The notes: generated from the letters alone by a model not told the origin. DNA of 64,000 nucleotides from Paenibacillus hexagrammi (GCF_021513275.1 NZ_CP090978.1:4216001-4280000), one strand, 5' to 3'; counted from the stretch's first letter, positions 44,501 through 52,605 are shown. A program made the numbers and translations.

Positions 44501-47500
44501 ATCCCGCTTACTTCTTCTCTGGAATTGCTTGTCTTGTCTACAACAAGGGCATCACCAATCCATACTTTCGCGATATTGTCGCTATCTGCATAGATCGTAT
44601 GCGCACCAGATTCGGCAGGCTGAATCGTTCCTGTCCAGCGAATGGAGAAATGATCTTCGCCGATTCCTGCGGATGCATCCGGAGAACCTGTTCCACGCTC
44701 GTTGCCGAGATCGAAGTCGATACGCGGCGTAATCGATGCTTTCACCGGATTTGCCCACTGCTCATCGCCAAAATATTGCACATGATAAACAGGAAGTGTA
44801 TCGAATGCGCCAGGTGTTCCTTTCAATAAAGCCTTCACATCATTGACATCCCATGGATGTCCGTCCGGGTAAACAACACCATGGAATGGCACGGTCGGTT
44901 CATACGTCAATGGCGTTACATCGGAGCCCCATGGGAAGCGGCAGTTATCGCGGCCGATGCCGAGCTCCCACATCACGAAGCCGATTCCTTTGTCGCCATA
45001 GTGCTCGACAACACCTGGAACAGATTGTGTCAGTCGGTTCATCGTCTCGTCAGCGAGAATTTCCTTACTCACTCCAAACGGAGTCGGATAATCAGATTCG
45101 TACGGATGCCATGTGATAAAGTCGGAGAACGGTCCGCCGGAGAATTGGCCGCCAGTAGCGGAAACCGGGATGCTCGAGCCTGTCTCTTTGATCCACATGC
45201 GCGCATCGTTCATGATTTGTTTCGTTACTTGATCCATCAGCCCGGACTCGCCGTTGCTCGGTTCGTTATACGTATCCCAGAAGGCTACGCGGCTGTCGTT
45301 CAAGTGGGCGTTTACAACGCCTTGTACATATTCTTTCAGCTTTTGCTTTTGATTCGGGTAGTCAGCTTTTACAGCATCGCCAGGCGCTTCCATCCATCTG
45401 CTGTTGTGAGCACCGTATCGAGGCGGCAGCTGTGGTCCCAGATGCGGATTATCGTCCCAGCAATCGTCAAAGAAGACGACTTCCACTTTAATGCCGTACT
45501 TGTCCGCCAGCGTCAGGAAATCCTCCAGATTCCCCAGCAGCTGGGCGCTATCTTTTTCCCAAAGCAGGTTATGCAGGAAGACCCTTACAAAGTTAATGCC
45601 GTATTGATGGGCATAGGAAAGCTCGCGATCGTTGATATCATGGTCATATTCTTCCCACTGCTGAACTTCATTGACCACATTCGTAGGCACGAATACAGCG
45701 CCTCTTACCCAAGACCAATCATACTCAGGCAGATCTGCGGCACCTGTGTCATGAACGGCCATGTTATCGTACGTTGTGTTCACGAGGAAGGTTCGTACGC
45801 CGATTGCTCCATGCGTGTAAGTATGGTCTACCACACTTACTACATGAACATCATTCACGTATACCTCAATGTTGCTGCCCTTCGCTTCTACTTTCAATCG
45901 GTAAGTCGTATTTCTAGAAATCGGATAAGGAATGGAAGCAAGCTCCGTCCAGCTATTGTTAAATCGGCCCACTTGCACCAAGCCGTTTACGGCGATGCCT
46001 GCGTAGTAGCCTTTTAAATTATCCGCGCCGTTCGACGGGCTGCTAACACGGAAGATCACACCTGCGTTGTTGCTGTCCGTTCCTCCAGAAATGGAAATAT
46101 CGCTTTCATAGGTGAAATTGGCAAAATCGGTTCCGTTCGCAACCGCTTTATAACCAGCTCCGTTATTGACATGGAGTGCGCCATCATTAGCATTCCAGCT
46201 GCCCTGATAGGTCGTCCAATTGCTGATGTTCATATCATTGAAATCGTCGTTGAAATCACCTATCGGATTGCTAACTGCTTTGGTAAATACAGCACTCTGT
46301 ATCTCAGAGTCCAGCATGCCATCCTTGGTTGCGTAAGCCTTAACCGTAGCTGTATCAGTCAGTGTGATTGGCGAGCTGTATACAGCCGAGTTGTTAGTAG
46401 GCGTGCTGCCGTCCGTCGTATAATGAATGGCTGCACCCGGAGTAGCTGTAGTCAGCGTAACCTGCTGGGAATCTGTGAAAGTTCCCCCTGCCGGTGTGAA
46501 TACCGGATTAGATACCGTTTCCATCACATTGGATAAACGGGTTACAGTGAAATTATCAAAAGATACACTTTGATTGTCGTTCCAAGGTCTAAGACCTACC
46601 GTTCCTGTTGTGTAGCTGGAATCGGTGAATTGAACAGCCAGACCTCCGTTGACGAATACATAATACTGGTTTCCGATACCAACCACTTTCATATGATTGT
46701 CGGCATTCGCCTTGATGTTAGGAAACACATCCTTGCGAATTTGTGTCCAGGCTCCATTGCCGCTATTAGCCTCGGAATCCATTTTGCCGATAATAACGGT
46801 TCCATCTTTGTGAAGACCCGCATAATAGCCGCTCATGTTATCGGCTCCGTCACCCGGATCGCTCACACGGAAGATGATTCCGTTATCTTGACCGCTGTTA
46901 TTAGGATTGATATCCGTTTCTGCAATGAAATTCTCATAAACAGCGTCGACAACCGATTTATCCCCTCTCGGATCCGTCACTTGATAGCGGCCGCCCGATA
47001 CCGACCATGCTCCGTTACCATTGCCTCTATAGGTCGACCAGGTCACGGTGTTTGCGCTTTCAAAGTCATCATGAACCGCCTCTTCAGCCGTTCCGATGAT
47101 ATAGAAAACACTGGACGTATCGGAAACCATCTCTCCGCCATACTCTGCATAGGCTTTGATCAAGGTAGAGGATGCTACCCGAATCGGTGACGTGTATACA
47201 GGCGATGTCTCATTAGGCTGAGTACCGTCCGTCGTATAACGGATCGTCGCCCCTTGCGTAGCGGAGGACAATGTGACGGATTGCGGCGTCGAATAGATGC
47301 CCTCAGCGGCACTGAACACCGGTTTAGCAGCTGCTTGATCCGAATATTCTCTCACCACGATATTGTCAATGGTCGAAGTGCCCCACCAGGTTCTAAGACC
47401 GATAGCGCCCGCTGAAGTGATCTGGCTGCCGTCGTTATCGATGTAATCAATCTGCGGCGTTACCATATCGTTCACATAGACTTGAATGTGATTATCGATG

Positions 47501-48027
47501 GCAACTACCTTCATATGTCCGGAGGTGGAGGCTATCGGATGAACGGCGAGCTCCTTCCAAACATCCCCGTTCTCACCAGTAACCCGGCCTAGTCTTACCT
47601 GCTTATCGATACTAATTGAAGCATAGTAGCCGGTGTAACCGTCGGATACATTTCCGGTCACTTTATCGCCAACACGGAACAGAACTCCTGTCGAATCAGA
47701 GTTATACCCCTTCACTTGGAAATCGGCTTCATATACGAGATCTTTGAAGCTTGTACCTTGCGCGATGGTCTTGGCGCCCGGCACTCCATCAATGGTGTAT
47801 TGCTTGGCAGCGTTTACACTCCACTGACCTCGATTGTCGTTAGAAGCGTATGTCGTCCAGTTGGCCGCTTGTCCGCTTTCAAAATCGTCCGAAAATATAG
47901 CCAGCGGACTTCCTTCGTCTGCCGAAGCCTGCAGCGGCGGCAAAAAGCTTGCTACTAAGCAAAGCATCATCACATAGGACATTACTTTGCGAAATGAATG
48001 ATTGCTGAATAATAGATGATGATTCAA
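38581..48027 (-). CDS. giant SLH-anchored multi-glycosidase (GH5-like plus two GH43)
   Basis: 3148 residues; TTG 48027, seven bases after AGGAGGGG. Signal peptide 1-37. Three concanavalin-like (LamG/DUF1080) carbohydrate-type modules at about 40-230, 315-500 and 590-765, with two chitobiase-type CHB_HEX_C modules between. GH5-like domain 770-1075 (WDTYNEPSNGE acid/base, FVMWELGIG nucleophile); PA14 1080-1225; Big_2; GH43 no. 1 1310-1625 (SADPSVVFKDG, INEGPEVL); CBM6/35 1630-1755; Big; DUF1349-like 1860-2050; Big; LamG-like 2140-2315; GH43 no. 2 2325-2630 (VADPYVLYYQG, INEGPFVI); Big; GS-rich linker near 2725; pre-SLH module ending HFSKY (near 2934); three SLH 2945-3148. Probably a cell-bound arabinan/xylan degrader. 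Intact despite its size. Confidence 0.92.
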   Translation of the reverse strand: MNHHLLFSNHSFRKVMSYVMMLCLVASFLPPLQASADEGSPLAIFSDDFESGQAANWTTYASNDNRGQWSVNAAKQYTIDGVPGAKTIAQGTSFKDLVYEADFQVKGYNSDSTGVLFRVGDKVTGNVSDGYTGYYASISIDKQVRLGRVTGENGDVWKELAVHPIASTSGHMKVVAIDNHIQVYVNDMVTPQIDYIDNDGSQITSAGAIGLRTWWGTSTIDNIVVREYSDQAAAKPVFSAAEGIYSTPQSVTLSSATQGATIRYTTDGTQPNETSPVYTSPIRVASSTLIKAYAEYGGEMVSDTSSVFYIIGTAEEAVHDDFESANTVTWSTYRGNGNGAWSVSGGRYQVTDPRGDKSVVDAVYENFIAETDINPNNSGQDNGIIFRVSDPGDGADNMSGYYAGLHKDGTVIIGKMDSEANSGNGAWTQIRKDVFPNIKANADNHMKVVGIGNQYYVFVNGGLAVQFTDSSYTTGTVGLRPWNDNQSVSFDNFTVTRLSNVMETVSNPVFTPAGGTFTDSQQVTLTTATPGAAIHYTTDGSTPTNNSAVYSSPITLTDTATVKAYATKDGMLDSEIQSAVFTKAVSNPIGDFNDDFNDMNISNWTTYQGSWNANDGALHVNNGAGYKAVANGTDFANFTYESDISISGGTDSNNAGVIFRVSSPSNGADNLKGYYAGIAVNGLVQVGRFNNSWTELASIPYPISRNTTYRLKVEAKGSNIEVYVNDVHVVSVVDHTYTHGAIGVRTFLVNTTYDNMAVHDTGAADLPEYDWSWVRGAVFVPTNVVNEVQQWEEYDHDINDRELSYAHQYGINFVRVFLHNLLWEKDSAQLLGNLEDFLTLADKYGIKVEVVFFDDCWDDNPHLGPQLPPRYGAHNSRWMEAPGDAVKADYPNQKQKLKEYVQGVVNAHLNDSRVAFWDTYNEPSNGESGLMDQVTKQIMNDARMWIKETGSSIPVSATGGQFSGGPFSDFITWHPYESDYPTPFGVSKEILADETMNRLTQSVPGVVEHYGDKGIGFVMWELGIGRDNCRFPWGSDVTPLTYEPTVPFHGVVYPDGHPWDVNDVKALLKGTPGAFDTLPVYHVQYFGDEQWANPVKASITPRIDFDLGNERGTGSPDASAGIGEDHFSIRWTGTIQPAESGAHTIYADSDNIAKVWIGDALVVDKTSNSREEVSGIVNLTEGHMYAVKIEYAHAEGDSSLHVKWSASGLDKQAMLPVYSGKSVDSVSLPMSELSLKVDESKTLIPDFEPIDAANQQVTWASSNTAIASVDSHGVVTGVGQGTADITVTAVDTANGVKTAVVHVTVGASESFRNPIVPVGSDAGSADPSVVFKDGYYYYVKSDKDSAIQVAKAKRLQDIGTSPRVTVYTPPSGTMYSKELWAPELTYLDGKWYIYVAADDGNNNNHRMYVLESDTQDPQGTYTFKGKIADSTNKWAIDGTVLVKADNTKYFVWSGWEGDTNVRQNIYIAPMSNPWTISGPRVMISTPDQAWELNGTPNINEGPEVLSKDGKTFIVYSASGSWTDDYNLGMLTNTDGDVLNASSWTKSGPVFSKTASAFGPGHNSFTKSPDGTEDWIVYHADKNSGGSWGNRSVRAQKFTWNADGTPNFGTPAAYGESMKQPSGTPVVERYKYEAEAAVLGGAAAVANEDNASGGKVVGHLDQAGSDYVEFQANVEHAGTYTLIVMADNGSAGGAAAQQDVVVNGGTAQKIAYKNYGWNHMNPTSIDVTLQAGNNTIRLAANANFAQVDSIILERVNSDGAAPIESILLDKPSLTVTAGAAAELTAMLKPVASSNNDLIISSSNPSIATAAKTGSDSASGIVNLGIQALAVGTTTIKVQSAADASVYAECVVTVRGLPTEPDLTAYKVDRFDNAALGSDWSIFQESSSNWSLTKNPGFMTIHTTPTDVYQDNNSQNNVFLQDVAADSNFEIVTKVTAPIALNHQQAGLFVWQNADNFVKLAHVWVDGKTLETAYEINRTYQKPGNFAPHPGTDTVTLKIKKLGNVYTTYYWNGYEWIQAADPVTANLSNIKVGFFANNIVATNNPIDAKFDYFAVRTIQGGVDLDPATLTLHAGETGQLQNQGASGSDVVWTSDNTDIATVSSTGLVTAKAPGRTVIRAVTEYGDFSSQSIVTVLDDAPAPDTLYSTDFTGDAVSWSSYGGNWTVVDGQYHVNSGSGYKSVLNTPSFTDYSLEADVQIKSGEEAGVIFRASNPSIGANAFDGYYLGINAANQTSVLGKMANGSWTEIASRKLPIHLNQNYHFKLNVSGGHIQVYIDDNPLNVNAYPKFDLVDNTYLSTGQIGLRTWNAEATFDNVKVSSYQDSLTGPTYSNSVLPNVADPYVLYYQGTYYLYATTTNWNGTGQGFKVYTSPDLVHWTEQQQLALSKADSWGNDRFWAPEVREKDGVFYLYYAVEERLAVATSSSPLGPFVQDVKQPIHPNTPEIDAHVFTDDDGKRYMYFVRFNNDNEIWAAELNDDMKTIKEDTLKFMFKATQDWEHSQKQPVADINEGPFVIKHNGTYYLTYSGNHFESPDYGVGYATAPTPMGPWTKYAYNPIMKSNTIVPGAGHHSLVQSPDGKELFMVYHTHYQVGQTEPRKLAIDRVHFVPQESGPDAMEVWGPTITPQLMPSNQTDVAVESITVKAPNGVNEITSKGGTLQLAADVMPADATNKDVTWSIADGSAYATITSAGLVTAVANGSVTVKAQSVGNPAVSGTLILNISGQKKGSNGSGSSSGGGSSEPTGRAEGSMLILPEAMSDASGKVTVQIGASDFNQVIGADDARHVVIQVQVSGEVKDVNVKLTTAQLQAAKEKKVESITLDLGGVTLTIDPTHFADKQGGASELELSAVKVDKESLPAEAKALVGEHDVYDFFVNADGEKVTDFGANGIQVAMNHALQPGEGPNTVVVYYIKDNGEMELIKNTRYNEQTGQAEFTATHFSKYAAVTRTVDFHDMDEAAWAKASVQALAARDIVDGTGAHEFTPNQQVTRAQFLKMLMYAFDLTSEHASSTFSDVEKDAWYYSSVSAAQKLGIVQGKDDGTFGVNDAITREDMAVMAYRAAQAAGIDLAATVGTADTAGAGDFTDQSQIATGTSDFSDKSEIASYAVSSVAAMQKAGILSGKASGLFAPKDSASRAEAAKMIYGLYKLYLSK

Positions 48028-48429
48028 ACCTTTCCCCTCCTATCATGGCTTTCCTTGAATCTGAGCAATCCTGTGCTGTTCAACATTTATTTACACATCC
48101 AATGCCCCCTTCGACAAATCCTACAAATTCTAGACATCCAATATGTATCATTATGGACCGAAGTCACATTTCGTGTATTTATACAATTCGAACTTTTTTG
48201 TGCTATTAGGTCTTTTCGTCTCTTGCATTCTATTACGTTTTGGAACCAACTCCTTTATATGAAAATAAATCCATTTATCGGAATTAAAAAAGCAGCATGA
48301 TTCGTGCAAAACCTATCGATTCCACATATGGGTCCGGAAGCTCAGCACTAGCATTGTCGATCCATTTAGCTTGAAGATACAAAATGTTAACAAATTCTTA
48401 ATTATCCACATTTCACGAACATTAACGTA
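48028..48429. other. intergenic region between divergent genes
   Basis: About 400 bp, AT-rich, without a convincing gene. It holds the AGGAGGGG ribosome site (48034-48041) and, further up, the unseen promoter of the giant glycosidase. No cre-like operator was found here, unlike before the pullulanase. Confidence 0.4.
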
Positions 48430-48459
48430 TTGACACTGAAATATCATACGTATTATGAT
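48430..48459 (+). promoter_or_regulatory. sigma-A promoter of the FAD oxidoreductase
   Basis: TTGACA (48430-48435), 18 bp, TATGAT (48454-48459). The riboswitch-like leader starts about 40 bp downstream. Confidence 0.65.
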
Positions 48460-48470
48460 AATCATGTTCA
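48456..48470. promoter_or_regulatory. Fur-like box over the -10
   Basis: TGATAATCATGTTCA matches 13 of 15 positions of TGATAATNATTATCA. Overlap with the -10 box suits repression by Fur (or a relative such as PerR/Zur). Confidence 0.45.
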
Positions 48471-48500
48471 CAAAACAACAGTCAACCTTACATACAACGT

Positions 48501-48562
48501 TCGTATATCCTCGAGAATTGGCTTGAGGGTCTCTAGAGGGAGCCATAACTTCCTAGCTACGA
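48501..48562 (+). ncRNA. divergent purine (guanine-type) riboswitch aptamer
   Basis: P1 TCGTA (48501-48505) with TACGA (48558-48562); P2 ATCCTC (48507-48512) with GAGGGT (48525-48530); J2/3 CTCTA; P3 AGGGAG (48537-48542) with CTTCCT (48549-48554). L2 contains GG (48520-48521) and L3 CCATAA begins with CC (48543-48544), able to form the L2-L3 kissing pairs. The nucleotide matching position 74 is C (48557), followed by T, as in guanine-binding members. Conserved positions deviate (L3 CCATAA for CCGTAAA; G for A73), so ligand binding may be altered. Confidence 0.6.
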
Positions 48563-48563
48563 T

Positions 48564-48603
48564 CGGATGCTGCTTTTGCACATCCGGGTGGCTGGGATTT
48601 TTT
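48564..48603 (+). terminator. possible expression platform
   Basis: CGGATG (48564-48569) can pair with CATCCG (48581-48586), and six T follow at 48598-48603 after 11 bases. Weaker than a standard terminator, so the control mode is uncertain. Confidence 0.35.
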
Positions 48604-48650
48604 GTGTTCACTGAAGGCAATTTACGAACGTACAACCAAAGGAGACGGTA

Positions 48651-50081
48651 ATGAGCATGTATGATTTGATCGTAGTCGGTGCAGGTCCGGCTGGTATTTT
48701 TGCCTGCTATGAAATGACGCTTCGCAAGCCCGACGCCAAGGTTCTTCTAGTAGACAAAGGACACGATATTTACCATCGCAGCTGCCCGATTCTGGAAAAT
48801 AAAATAAAGCTTTGCCCTCCTCCCGCCGGTAAGAAGGATTTCTCCGGATGTCTGCCTGCCTGCTCGATTACTGCAGGTTTCGGCGGCGCCGGCGCTTACA
48901 GTGACGGCAAATTCAACATTACGACCGAGTTCGGCGGATGGATGACGGATTATTTGGCTCCTTCCAAGGTGCTCGAGCTGATCCGTTATGTGGATGAAAT
49001 CAACCTGCAGCACGGTGCAACTCCCCAGATTACAGATCCGACTACGGAAGCTGTCAAGCAAATTGAGCAGCGTTCTTACGCTGCCGGGCTAAAGCTGCTT
49101 CGCGCGCAGGTTCGTCACTTAGGCACCGAGCAGAATCTGATGATTCTGCAATCCATTTACGAGCATTTGAAAACCCGCATTGATATGCAGTTCAAAACAG
49201 AAGTTGAAGACATCATCACCGTCAAGGACGACGGCAAGCATATCATTCAAGGGATTTTGCTCAAAAACGGAACGGAAATCCGCGGCCAGCATGTGATGCT
49301 CGCTCCTGGGCGCGACGGCTCCGCGTGGCTGACTCAGGTGCTCAAAAAACGCCGTCTAAGCATGTACAACAATCAAGTAGACGTCGGCGTCCGCGTGGAG
49401 ACATCCGATGTCGTGATGCGCGAAATCAACGAGCATTTATATGAAGGCAAGTTCATCTACAATACTTCCGTAGGTACGCGTGTTCGCACGTTCTGCAGCA
49501 ACCCGTCCGGTCACGTTGTGGTCGAGAATCACAGCGGCGTCATGGCTGCCAACGGACATTCCTACAAAGACCCTGCGCTCGGGTCTAGCAATACCAACTT
49601 CGCTCTGCTGGTATCGCATAAATTCACAGAGCCGTTCGACAAGCCGAACGAATATGCACGGGAGATTTGTAAAAGAGCGAACGATCTCTCAAACGGGGGC
49701 GTTATCGTACAGAAATTCGGCGATATCCTCCGTGGACGCAGATCAACTGAAGACCGTATTCGCGAAGGCTTCTTGGAGCCAACCTTGAAAGAAGCGGTAC
49801 CTGGAGACCTTGGATTGGTGCTTCCATACAACACGATGAAGAGCCTGATCGAGATGATTCATGCCCTGGAAAAAGTAACACCGGGTATCGCCGCGGAGCA
49901 CACGCTCTTCTACGGCGTAGAGGCTAAGTTCTACTCGGCTCGTCCGAAATTAACGGAAGGGTTTGAAACGGAGATCAAGGGCTTGTATTGCGGCGGAGAC
50001 GGCGCTGGAATTACCCGCGGGTTGGCGCAAGCTGGCGCTGCAGGCGTATGGGTGGCCCAGAATGTTTTAAAAAGATACTAA
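48651..50081 (+). CDS. FAD-dependent oxidoreductase (COG2509 type)
   Basis: 476 residues; AAGGAGACGG before ATG 48651. N-terminal dinucleotide fold LIVVGAGPAGIFACYEMTLRKP with VDKGHDIYHRSCP; Cys-rich stretch KIKLCPPPAGKKDFSGCLPACSITAGFGGAGAYSDGK near 45-90; a mid domain; C-terminal GLYCGGDGAGITRGLAQAGAAGVWVAQ, the second FAD-contact block. It belongs to a widespread family of uncharacterised FAD dehydrogenases. The conserved Cys residues near the flavin suggest redox or thiol chemistry. A Fur-like box and a guanine-type riboswitch lie in its leader, so both iron and purine status might control it. Single gene, own terminator. Confidence 0.82.
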   Translation: MSMYDLIVVGAGPAGIFACYEMTLRKPDAKVLLVDKGHDIYHRSCPILENKIKLCPPPAGKKDFSGCLPACSITAGFGGAGAYSDGKFNITTEFGGWMTDYLAPSKVLELIRYVDEINLQHGATPQITDPTTEAVKQIEQRSYAAGLKLLRAQVRHLGTEQNLMILQSIYEHLKTRIDMQFKTEVEDIITVKDDGKHIIQGILLKNGTEIRGQHVMLAPGRDGSAWLTQVLKKRRLSMYNNQVDVGVRVETSDVVMREINEHLYEGKFIYNTSVGTRVRTFCSNPSGHVVVENHSGVMAANGHSYKDPALGSSNTNFALLVSHKFTEPFDKPNEYAREICKRANDLSNGGVIVQKFGDILRGRRSTEDRIREGFLEPTLKEAVPGDLGLVLPYNTMKSLIEMIHALEKVTPGIAAEHTLFYGVEAKFYSARPKLTEGFETEIKGLYCGGDGAGITRGLAQAGAAGVWVAQNVLKRY

Positions 50082-50121
50082 TGCTGGCTGTTTGCAGCGA
50101 ATAGACTCAACTTTCGACAGG

Positions 50122-50153
50122 AGCTCTCCCATTTCGGGGGAGCTTCTCGTTTT
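50122..50153 (+). terminator. terminator of the FAD oxidoreductase gene
   Basis: AGCTCTCCC (50122-50130) pairs with GGGGGAGCT (50136-50144) with one wobble, then CTCGTTTT. Confidence 0.6.
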
Positions 50154-50173
50154 GGATACAGGTCTAAGGACCT

Positions 50174-50201
50174 TTTACATTCGAGTAAAATATGTTAAAA
50201 T
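50174..50201 (+). promoter_or_regulatory. promoter of the LytTR gene
   Basis: TTTACA (50174-50179), 16 bp, TAAAAT (50196-50201), about 50 bp before the chosen start. Confidence 0.5.
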
Positions 50202-50253
50202 GAAAGCGGCAACAAATGAAAGCGTTCACATTATAGATGAGGGGGAAGCACAC

Positions 50254-50598
50254 ATGAATGTAGCGCTCAATGTAAGAAACACGTACGAGGATTTTGTTTT
50301 GGAAAAGGACATTATGTTTTTCAGGGTCGGAGAGCATGGTCTTGTCAGCTTTCATGGTAAAAACTACAACATAAAAAAACGCATGTCTAGTGAAGAGGTG
50401 AGCGGTCTTACGGAGAATCCGAAATTCTTCAAAGTAAACACCGATTGCTACGCAAACATTGCCAAGATCAGCGGCATTCAGGACGGAAAAGTCTACTTCG
50501 AAATGAAGAGCGGAGAAACCAAATACACAGCCATCACAAAGCTGCGCCAGTTCAGATTGAAGGAATTGCTGCAAATGACAAAGGAACAAGCGCAATAA
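50254..50598 (+). CDS. stand-alone LytTR DNA-binding protein
   Basis: 114 residues from ATG 50254 after AGGGGG (the open frame runs 54 codons further up, through the promoter, so that part is not coding). The chain is little more than a LytTR domain: LEKDIMFFRVGEHGLVSFHGKNYNIKK, a central FKVNTDCYANIAKISGIQDGKVYFEMKSGE and the final LRQFRLKELL. LytTR proteins bind DNA direct repeats; without a receiver domain it may be regulated by abundance or a membrane partner not seen here. Single gene between its own promoter and terminator. Confidence 0.75.
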   Translation: MNVALNVRNTYEDFVLEKDIMFFRVGEHGLVSFHGKNYNIKKRMSSEEVSGLTENPKFFKVNTDCYANIAKISGIQDGKVYFEMKSGETKYTAITKLRQFRLKELLQMTKEQAQ

Positions 50599-50606
50599 CA
50601 AATACA

Positions 50607-50640
50607 AAAACCGAGCCTTCGATCGAGTGGGCTCGGTTTT
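50607..50640. terminator. bidirectional terminator
   Basis: AAAACCGAGCC (50607-50617) pairs with GGCTCGGTTTT (50630-50640), between the converging LytTR gene and the gene at 50653. Confidence 0.8.
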
Positions 50641-50652
50641 CTTGTATCTATA

Positions 50653-51056
50653 TTAAGAAATTTTTGCTAGAGAGACTTGTTTATGCTCACGGATCAGAAA
50701 TCGGACATACTCAACCGTAGTTTCCTTGGCTTTCTTCGCCTCTTCAAGTGTAATAAAACTGTACTCAGCATGGTCGGTTGCCCCATAGCGCTGCAAATCT
50801 TCCATATTCATGCCAAGTACGGAGAAGTTACTCATCAGTTCATACTGTGTGTTCGCGTCTACATGCTTGACAAAAATATCTTTTGTAAAAAACGAGCCCT
50901 GCTTGTCCACTTTGAAAATGACACGAAAAGGACGATCTTTATCGGAAACAAAGCATTTGATCACGACATCAATTTCCAAGGTTTTGTAATCATTCATTGA
51001 AACAGGCTGCTGCTTCGGTTTTGATGAGACAAACATTTTTTTAAAAAGCCAAACAT
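50653..51056 (-). CDS. hypothetical protein, N-terminal frame broken in a homopolymer
   Basis: About 134 residues. The natural start is ATG 51056 (M-F-G-F-L-K-K, with GGAGAGG before it), but after seven codons the frame must shift by one to reach FVSSKPKQQPVSMNDYKTLEIDVVIKCFV, which runs to the stop. The T5-A7 tract (51036-51047 on the minus strand) lacks one base. The body alternates strands and a helix (SFITLEEAKKAKETTVEYVRFL) and looks well conserved. I do not recognise the family. As written, only a start further down or the unlikely long frame to 51129 is available. Confidence 0.55.
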
Positions 51057-51316
51057 GGTAGTTTCCTCTCCATTTCTGACACGAATCTAAAGAACATTGT
51101 AGTAGATGCCCTATCATTTGACAACCCAAAAAATGGATTTCAAAAGAACTTTCTATCCCTTTTTTCAGAAAATGGGAATTAAGTTCTACTTATTCCTACC
51201 TTTTATAGTCTTAAATTCCTATATAGGAACGTTATTATTTCCCCGGCAATATCAGCTGCTCAGACGAATATAAGCCGAATTATGGAGTGAAACTTATAAA
51301 TGATATTGCAAAAAAA

Positions 51317-52573
51317 TCAAGCATGCGCTTGATTTAATTTGCCGGATCTATATTTATATTTCAAAATAATAACAAGACTGAGTACCGCACTCAGAATGCC
51401 ACAGGTTAAGAATGCACCGTTAGCTCCGAAACGATCCGCTATATACCCAGCCAGCAAGTTACCGATCGGCGTAGAGCCGGCGAAAACCAGCGCATAGACA
51501 CTCATCACGCGCGCCCTGTACTCCTCCTTGGCATTCATTTGCAAGTTAGAGTTGCTATTGGTTGAGAACATGATATTGAAGAATCCGGTCATCGCGAGCG
51601 CAAACCCACATAACAGTACGGAGGAACTGAGGCCGTTCAGCACAAGACATCCAGAAACCACGAGGCTGGCGATGATGCTTAAGGTTAGCCGCGGGCCTTT
51701 TTTACTGCGCAGCGACATCGTTAGAGCCCCGATAAAGGAGCCTATTCCCAGACAGGACATCAAAGTGCCATACGTGGTCTCTCCCATGTGCAGCACGTTT
51801 TTCGTAAAGACCGGAATAAGGACATTAAAGTTAAAAGCAAGCGTACCGACGACCGTTACCAGCAGCAGTGTCTCAGATAGAAGCGGGTCACGGGATATAT
51901 ACCGAAGCCCGTCCTTGATTTCATTCCACATATTCTCGTTAGATTTCTTCTGCCGGACATAAGGTGCTGCTTGGATGCGGGTAATCCCATAAATTACTGC
52001 GATAAAGCTGATCCCGTTCAGCAGAAAACACCAACCCGCTCCCAACCAAGCCATCATAACGGCTCCAATCGACGGACCAATAATTCTAGCCATGTTAAAG
52101 GTCGTCGAATTCAGAGCGATCGCGTTCATCAGGTCCTCTTTGCCGACGATTTCGATATTAAACGCCTGTCGGGTCGGCATATCGAACGTATTGTTCAGCC
52201 CAAGCAGCAGGGCTAGTATAAGAATGTAGCTGTATCTGACCGTGTCCGTGAATACAAGGATTGCCAGAGTAAAAGCCAGCAACATCGAAATCGATTGCGT
52301 AACAATCAGTATATTTTTCTTGGGAAATTTATCGACGATGACTCCTGCAAATAAAGAGAACAATAGAATTGGTGTGAACTGAAAGGCGCCCACAAGCCCC
52401 AGCAAGAAAGGTGACCCGGTCAAAGTGAGCACTAGCCAGGACTGACCAATATTTTGCATCCAAGTGCCGATAAGCGATACGCACTGTCCTAGCCACATAT
52501 AGCGGTAATTGCGGTGTGTGAGCGCATGAAAATGCCGATCAACAAAAGCAGCTCCCGCATGTCGAAGATTCAT
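51317..52573 (-). CDS. MFS transporter (EntS/DHA3-like)
   Basis: 418 residues from ATG 52573 (AGGTG six bases before). Twelve membrane helices, starting HALTHRNYRYMWLGQCVSLIGTWMQNIGQSWLVL, with the loop motif FAGVIVDKFPKKNILIVTQ between helices 2 and 3 and NMARIIGPSIGAVMMAW in helix 5. The EntS/MFS_3 family exports small molecules including catechols and drugs. 33 bp after a MarR-type repressor, likely co-transcribed and self-controlled. Whether it handles the catechol product of the 10-28 kb operon is open. Confidence 0.85.
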   Translation of the reverse strand: MNLRHAGAAFVDRHFHALTHRNYRYMWLGQCVSLIGTWMQNIGQSWLVLTLTGSPFLLGLVGAFQFTPILLFSLFAGVIVDKFPKKNILIVTQSISMLLAFTLAILVFTDTVRYSYILILALLLGLNNTFDMPTRQAFNIEIVGKEDLMNAIALNSTTFNMARIIGPSIGAVMMAWLGAGWCFLLNGISFIAVIYGITRIQAAPYVRQKKSNENMWNEIKDGLRYISRDPLLSETLLLVTVVGTLAFNFNVLIPVFTKNVLHMGETTYGTLMSCLGIGSFIGALTMSLRSKKGPRLTLSIIASLVVSGCLVLNGLSSSVLLCGFALAMTGFFNIMFSTNSNSNLQMNAKEEYRARVMSVYALVFAGSTPIGNLLAGYIADRFGANGAFLTCGILSAVLSLVIILKYKYRSGKLNQAHA

Positions 52574-52605
52574 TAGAAACACCTGCCCTGTCATGTTCAA
52601 TCTTG

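Noticed and set aside
44857..46017. 386-codon plus-strand open frame inside the giant glycosidase
   Set aside because: Antisense to a well-supported gene, with no ribosome site, no recognisable motif and a composition expected of a codon-biased opposite strand. The same applies to 39064-39822, 42793-43578 and 46570-47190.
48028..48650. Small genes at 48016-48300 and 48430-48651
   Set aside because: Open frames without ribosome sites; the second covers the promoter and riboswitch-like leader.
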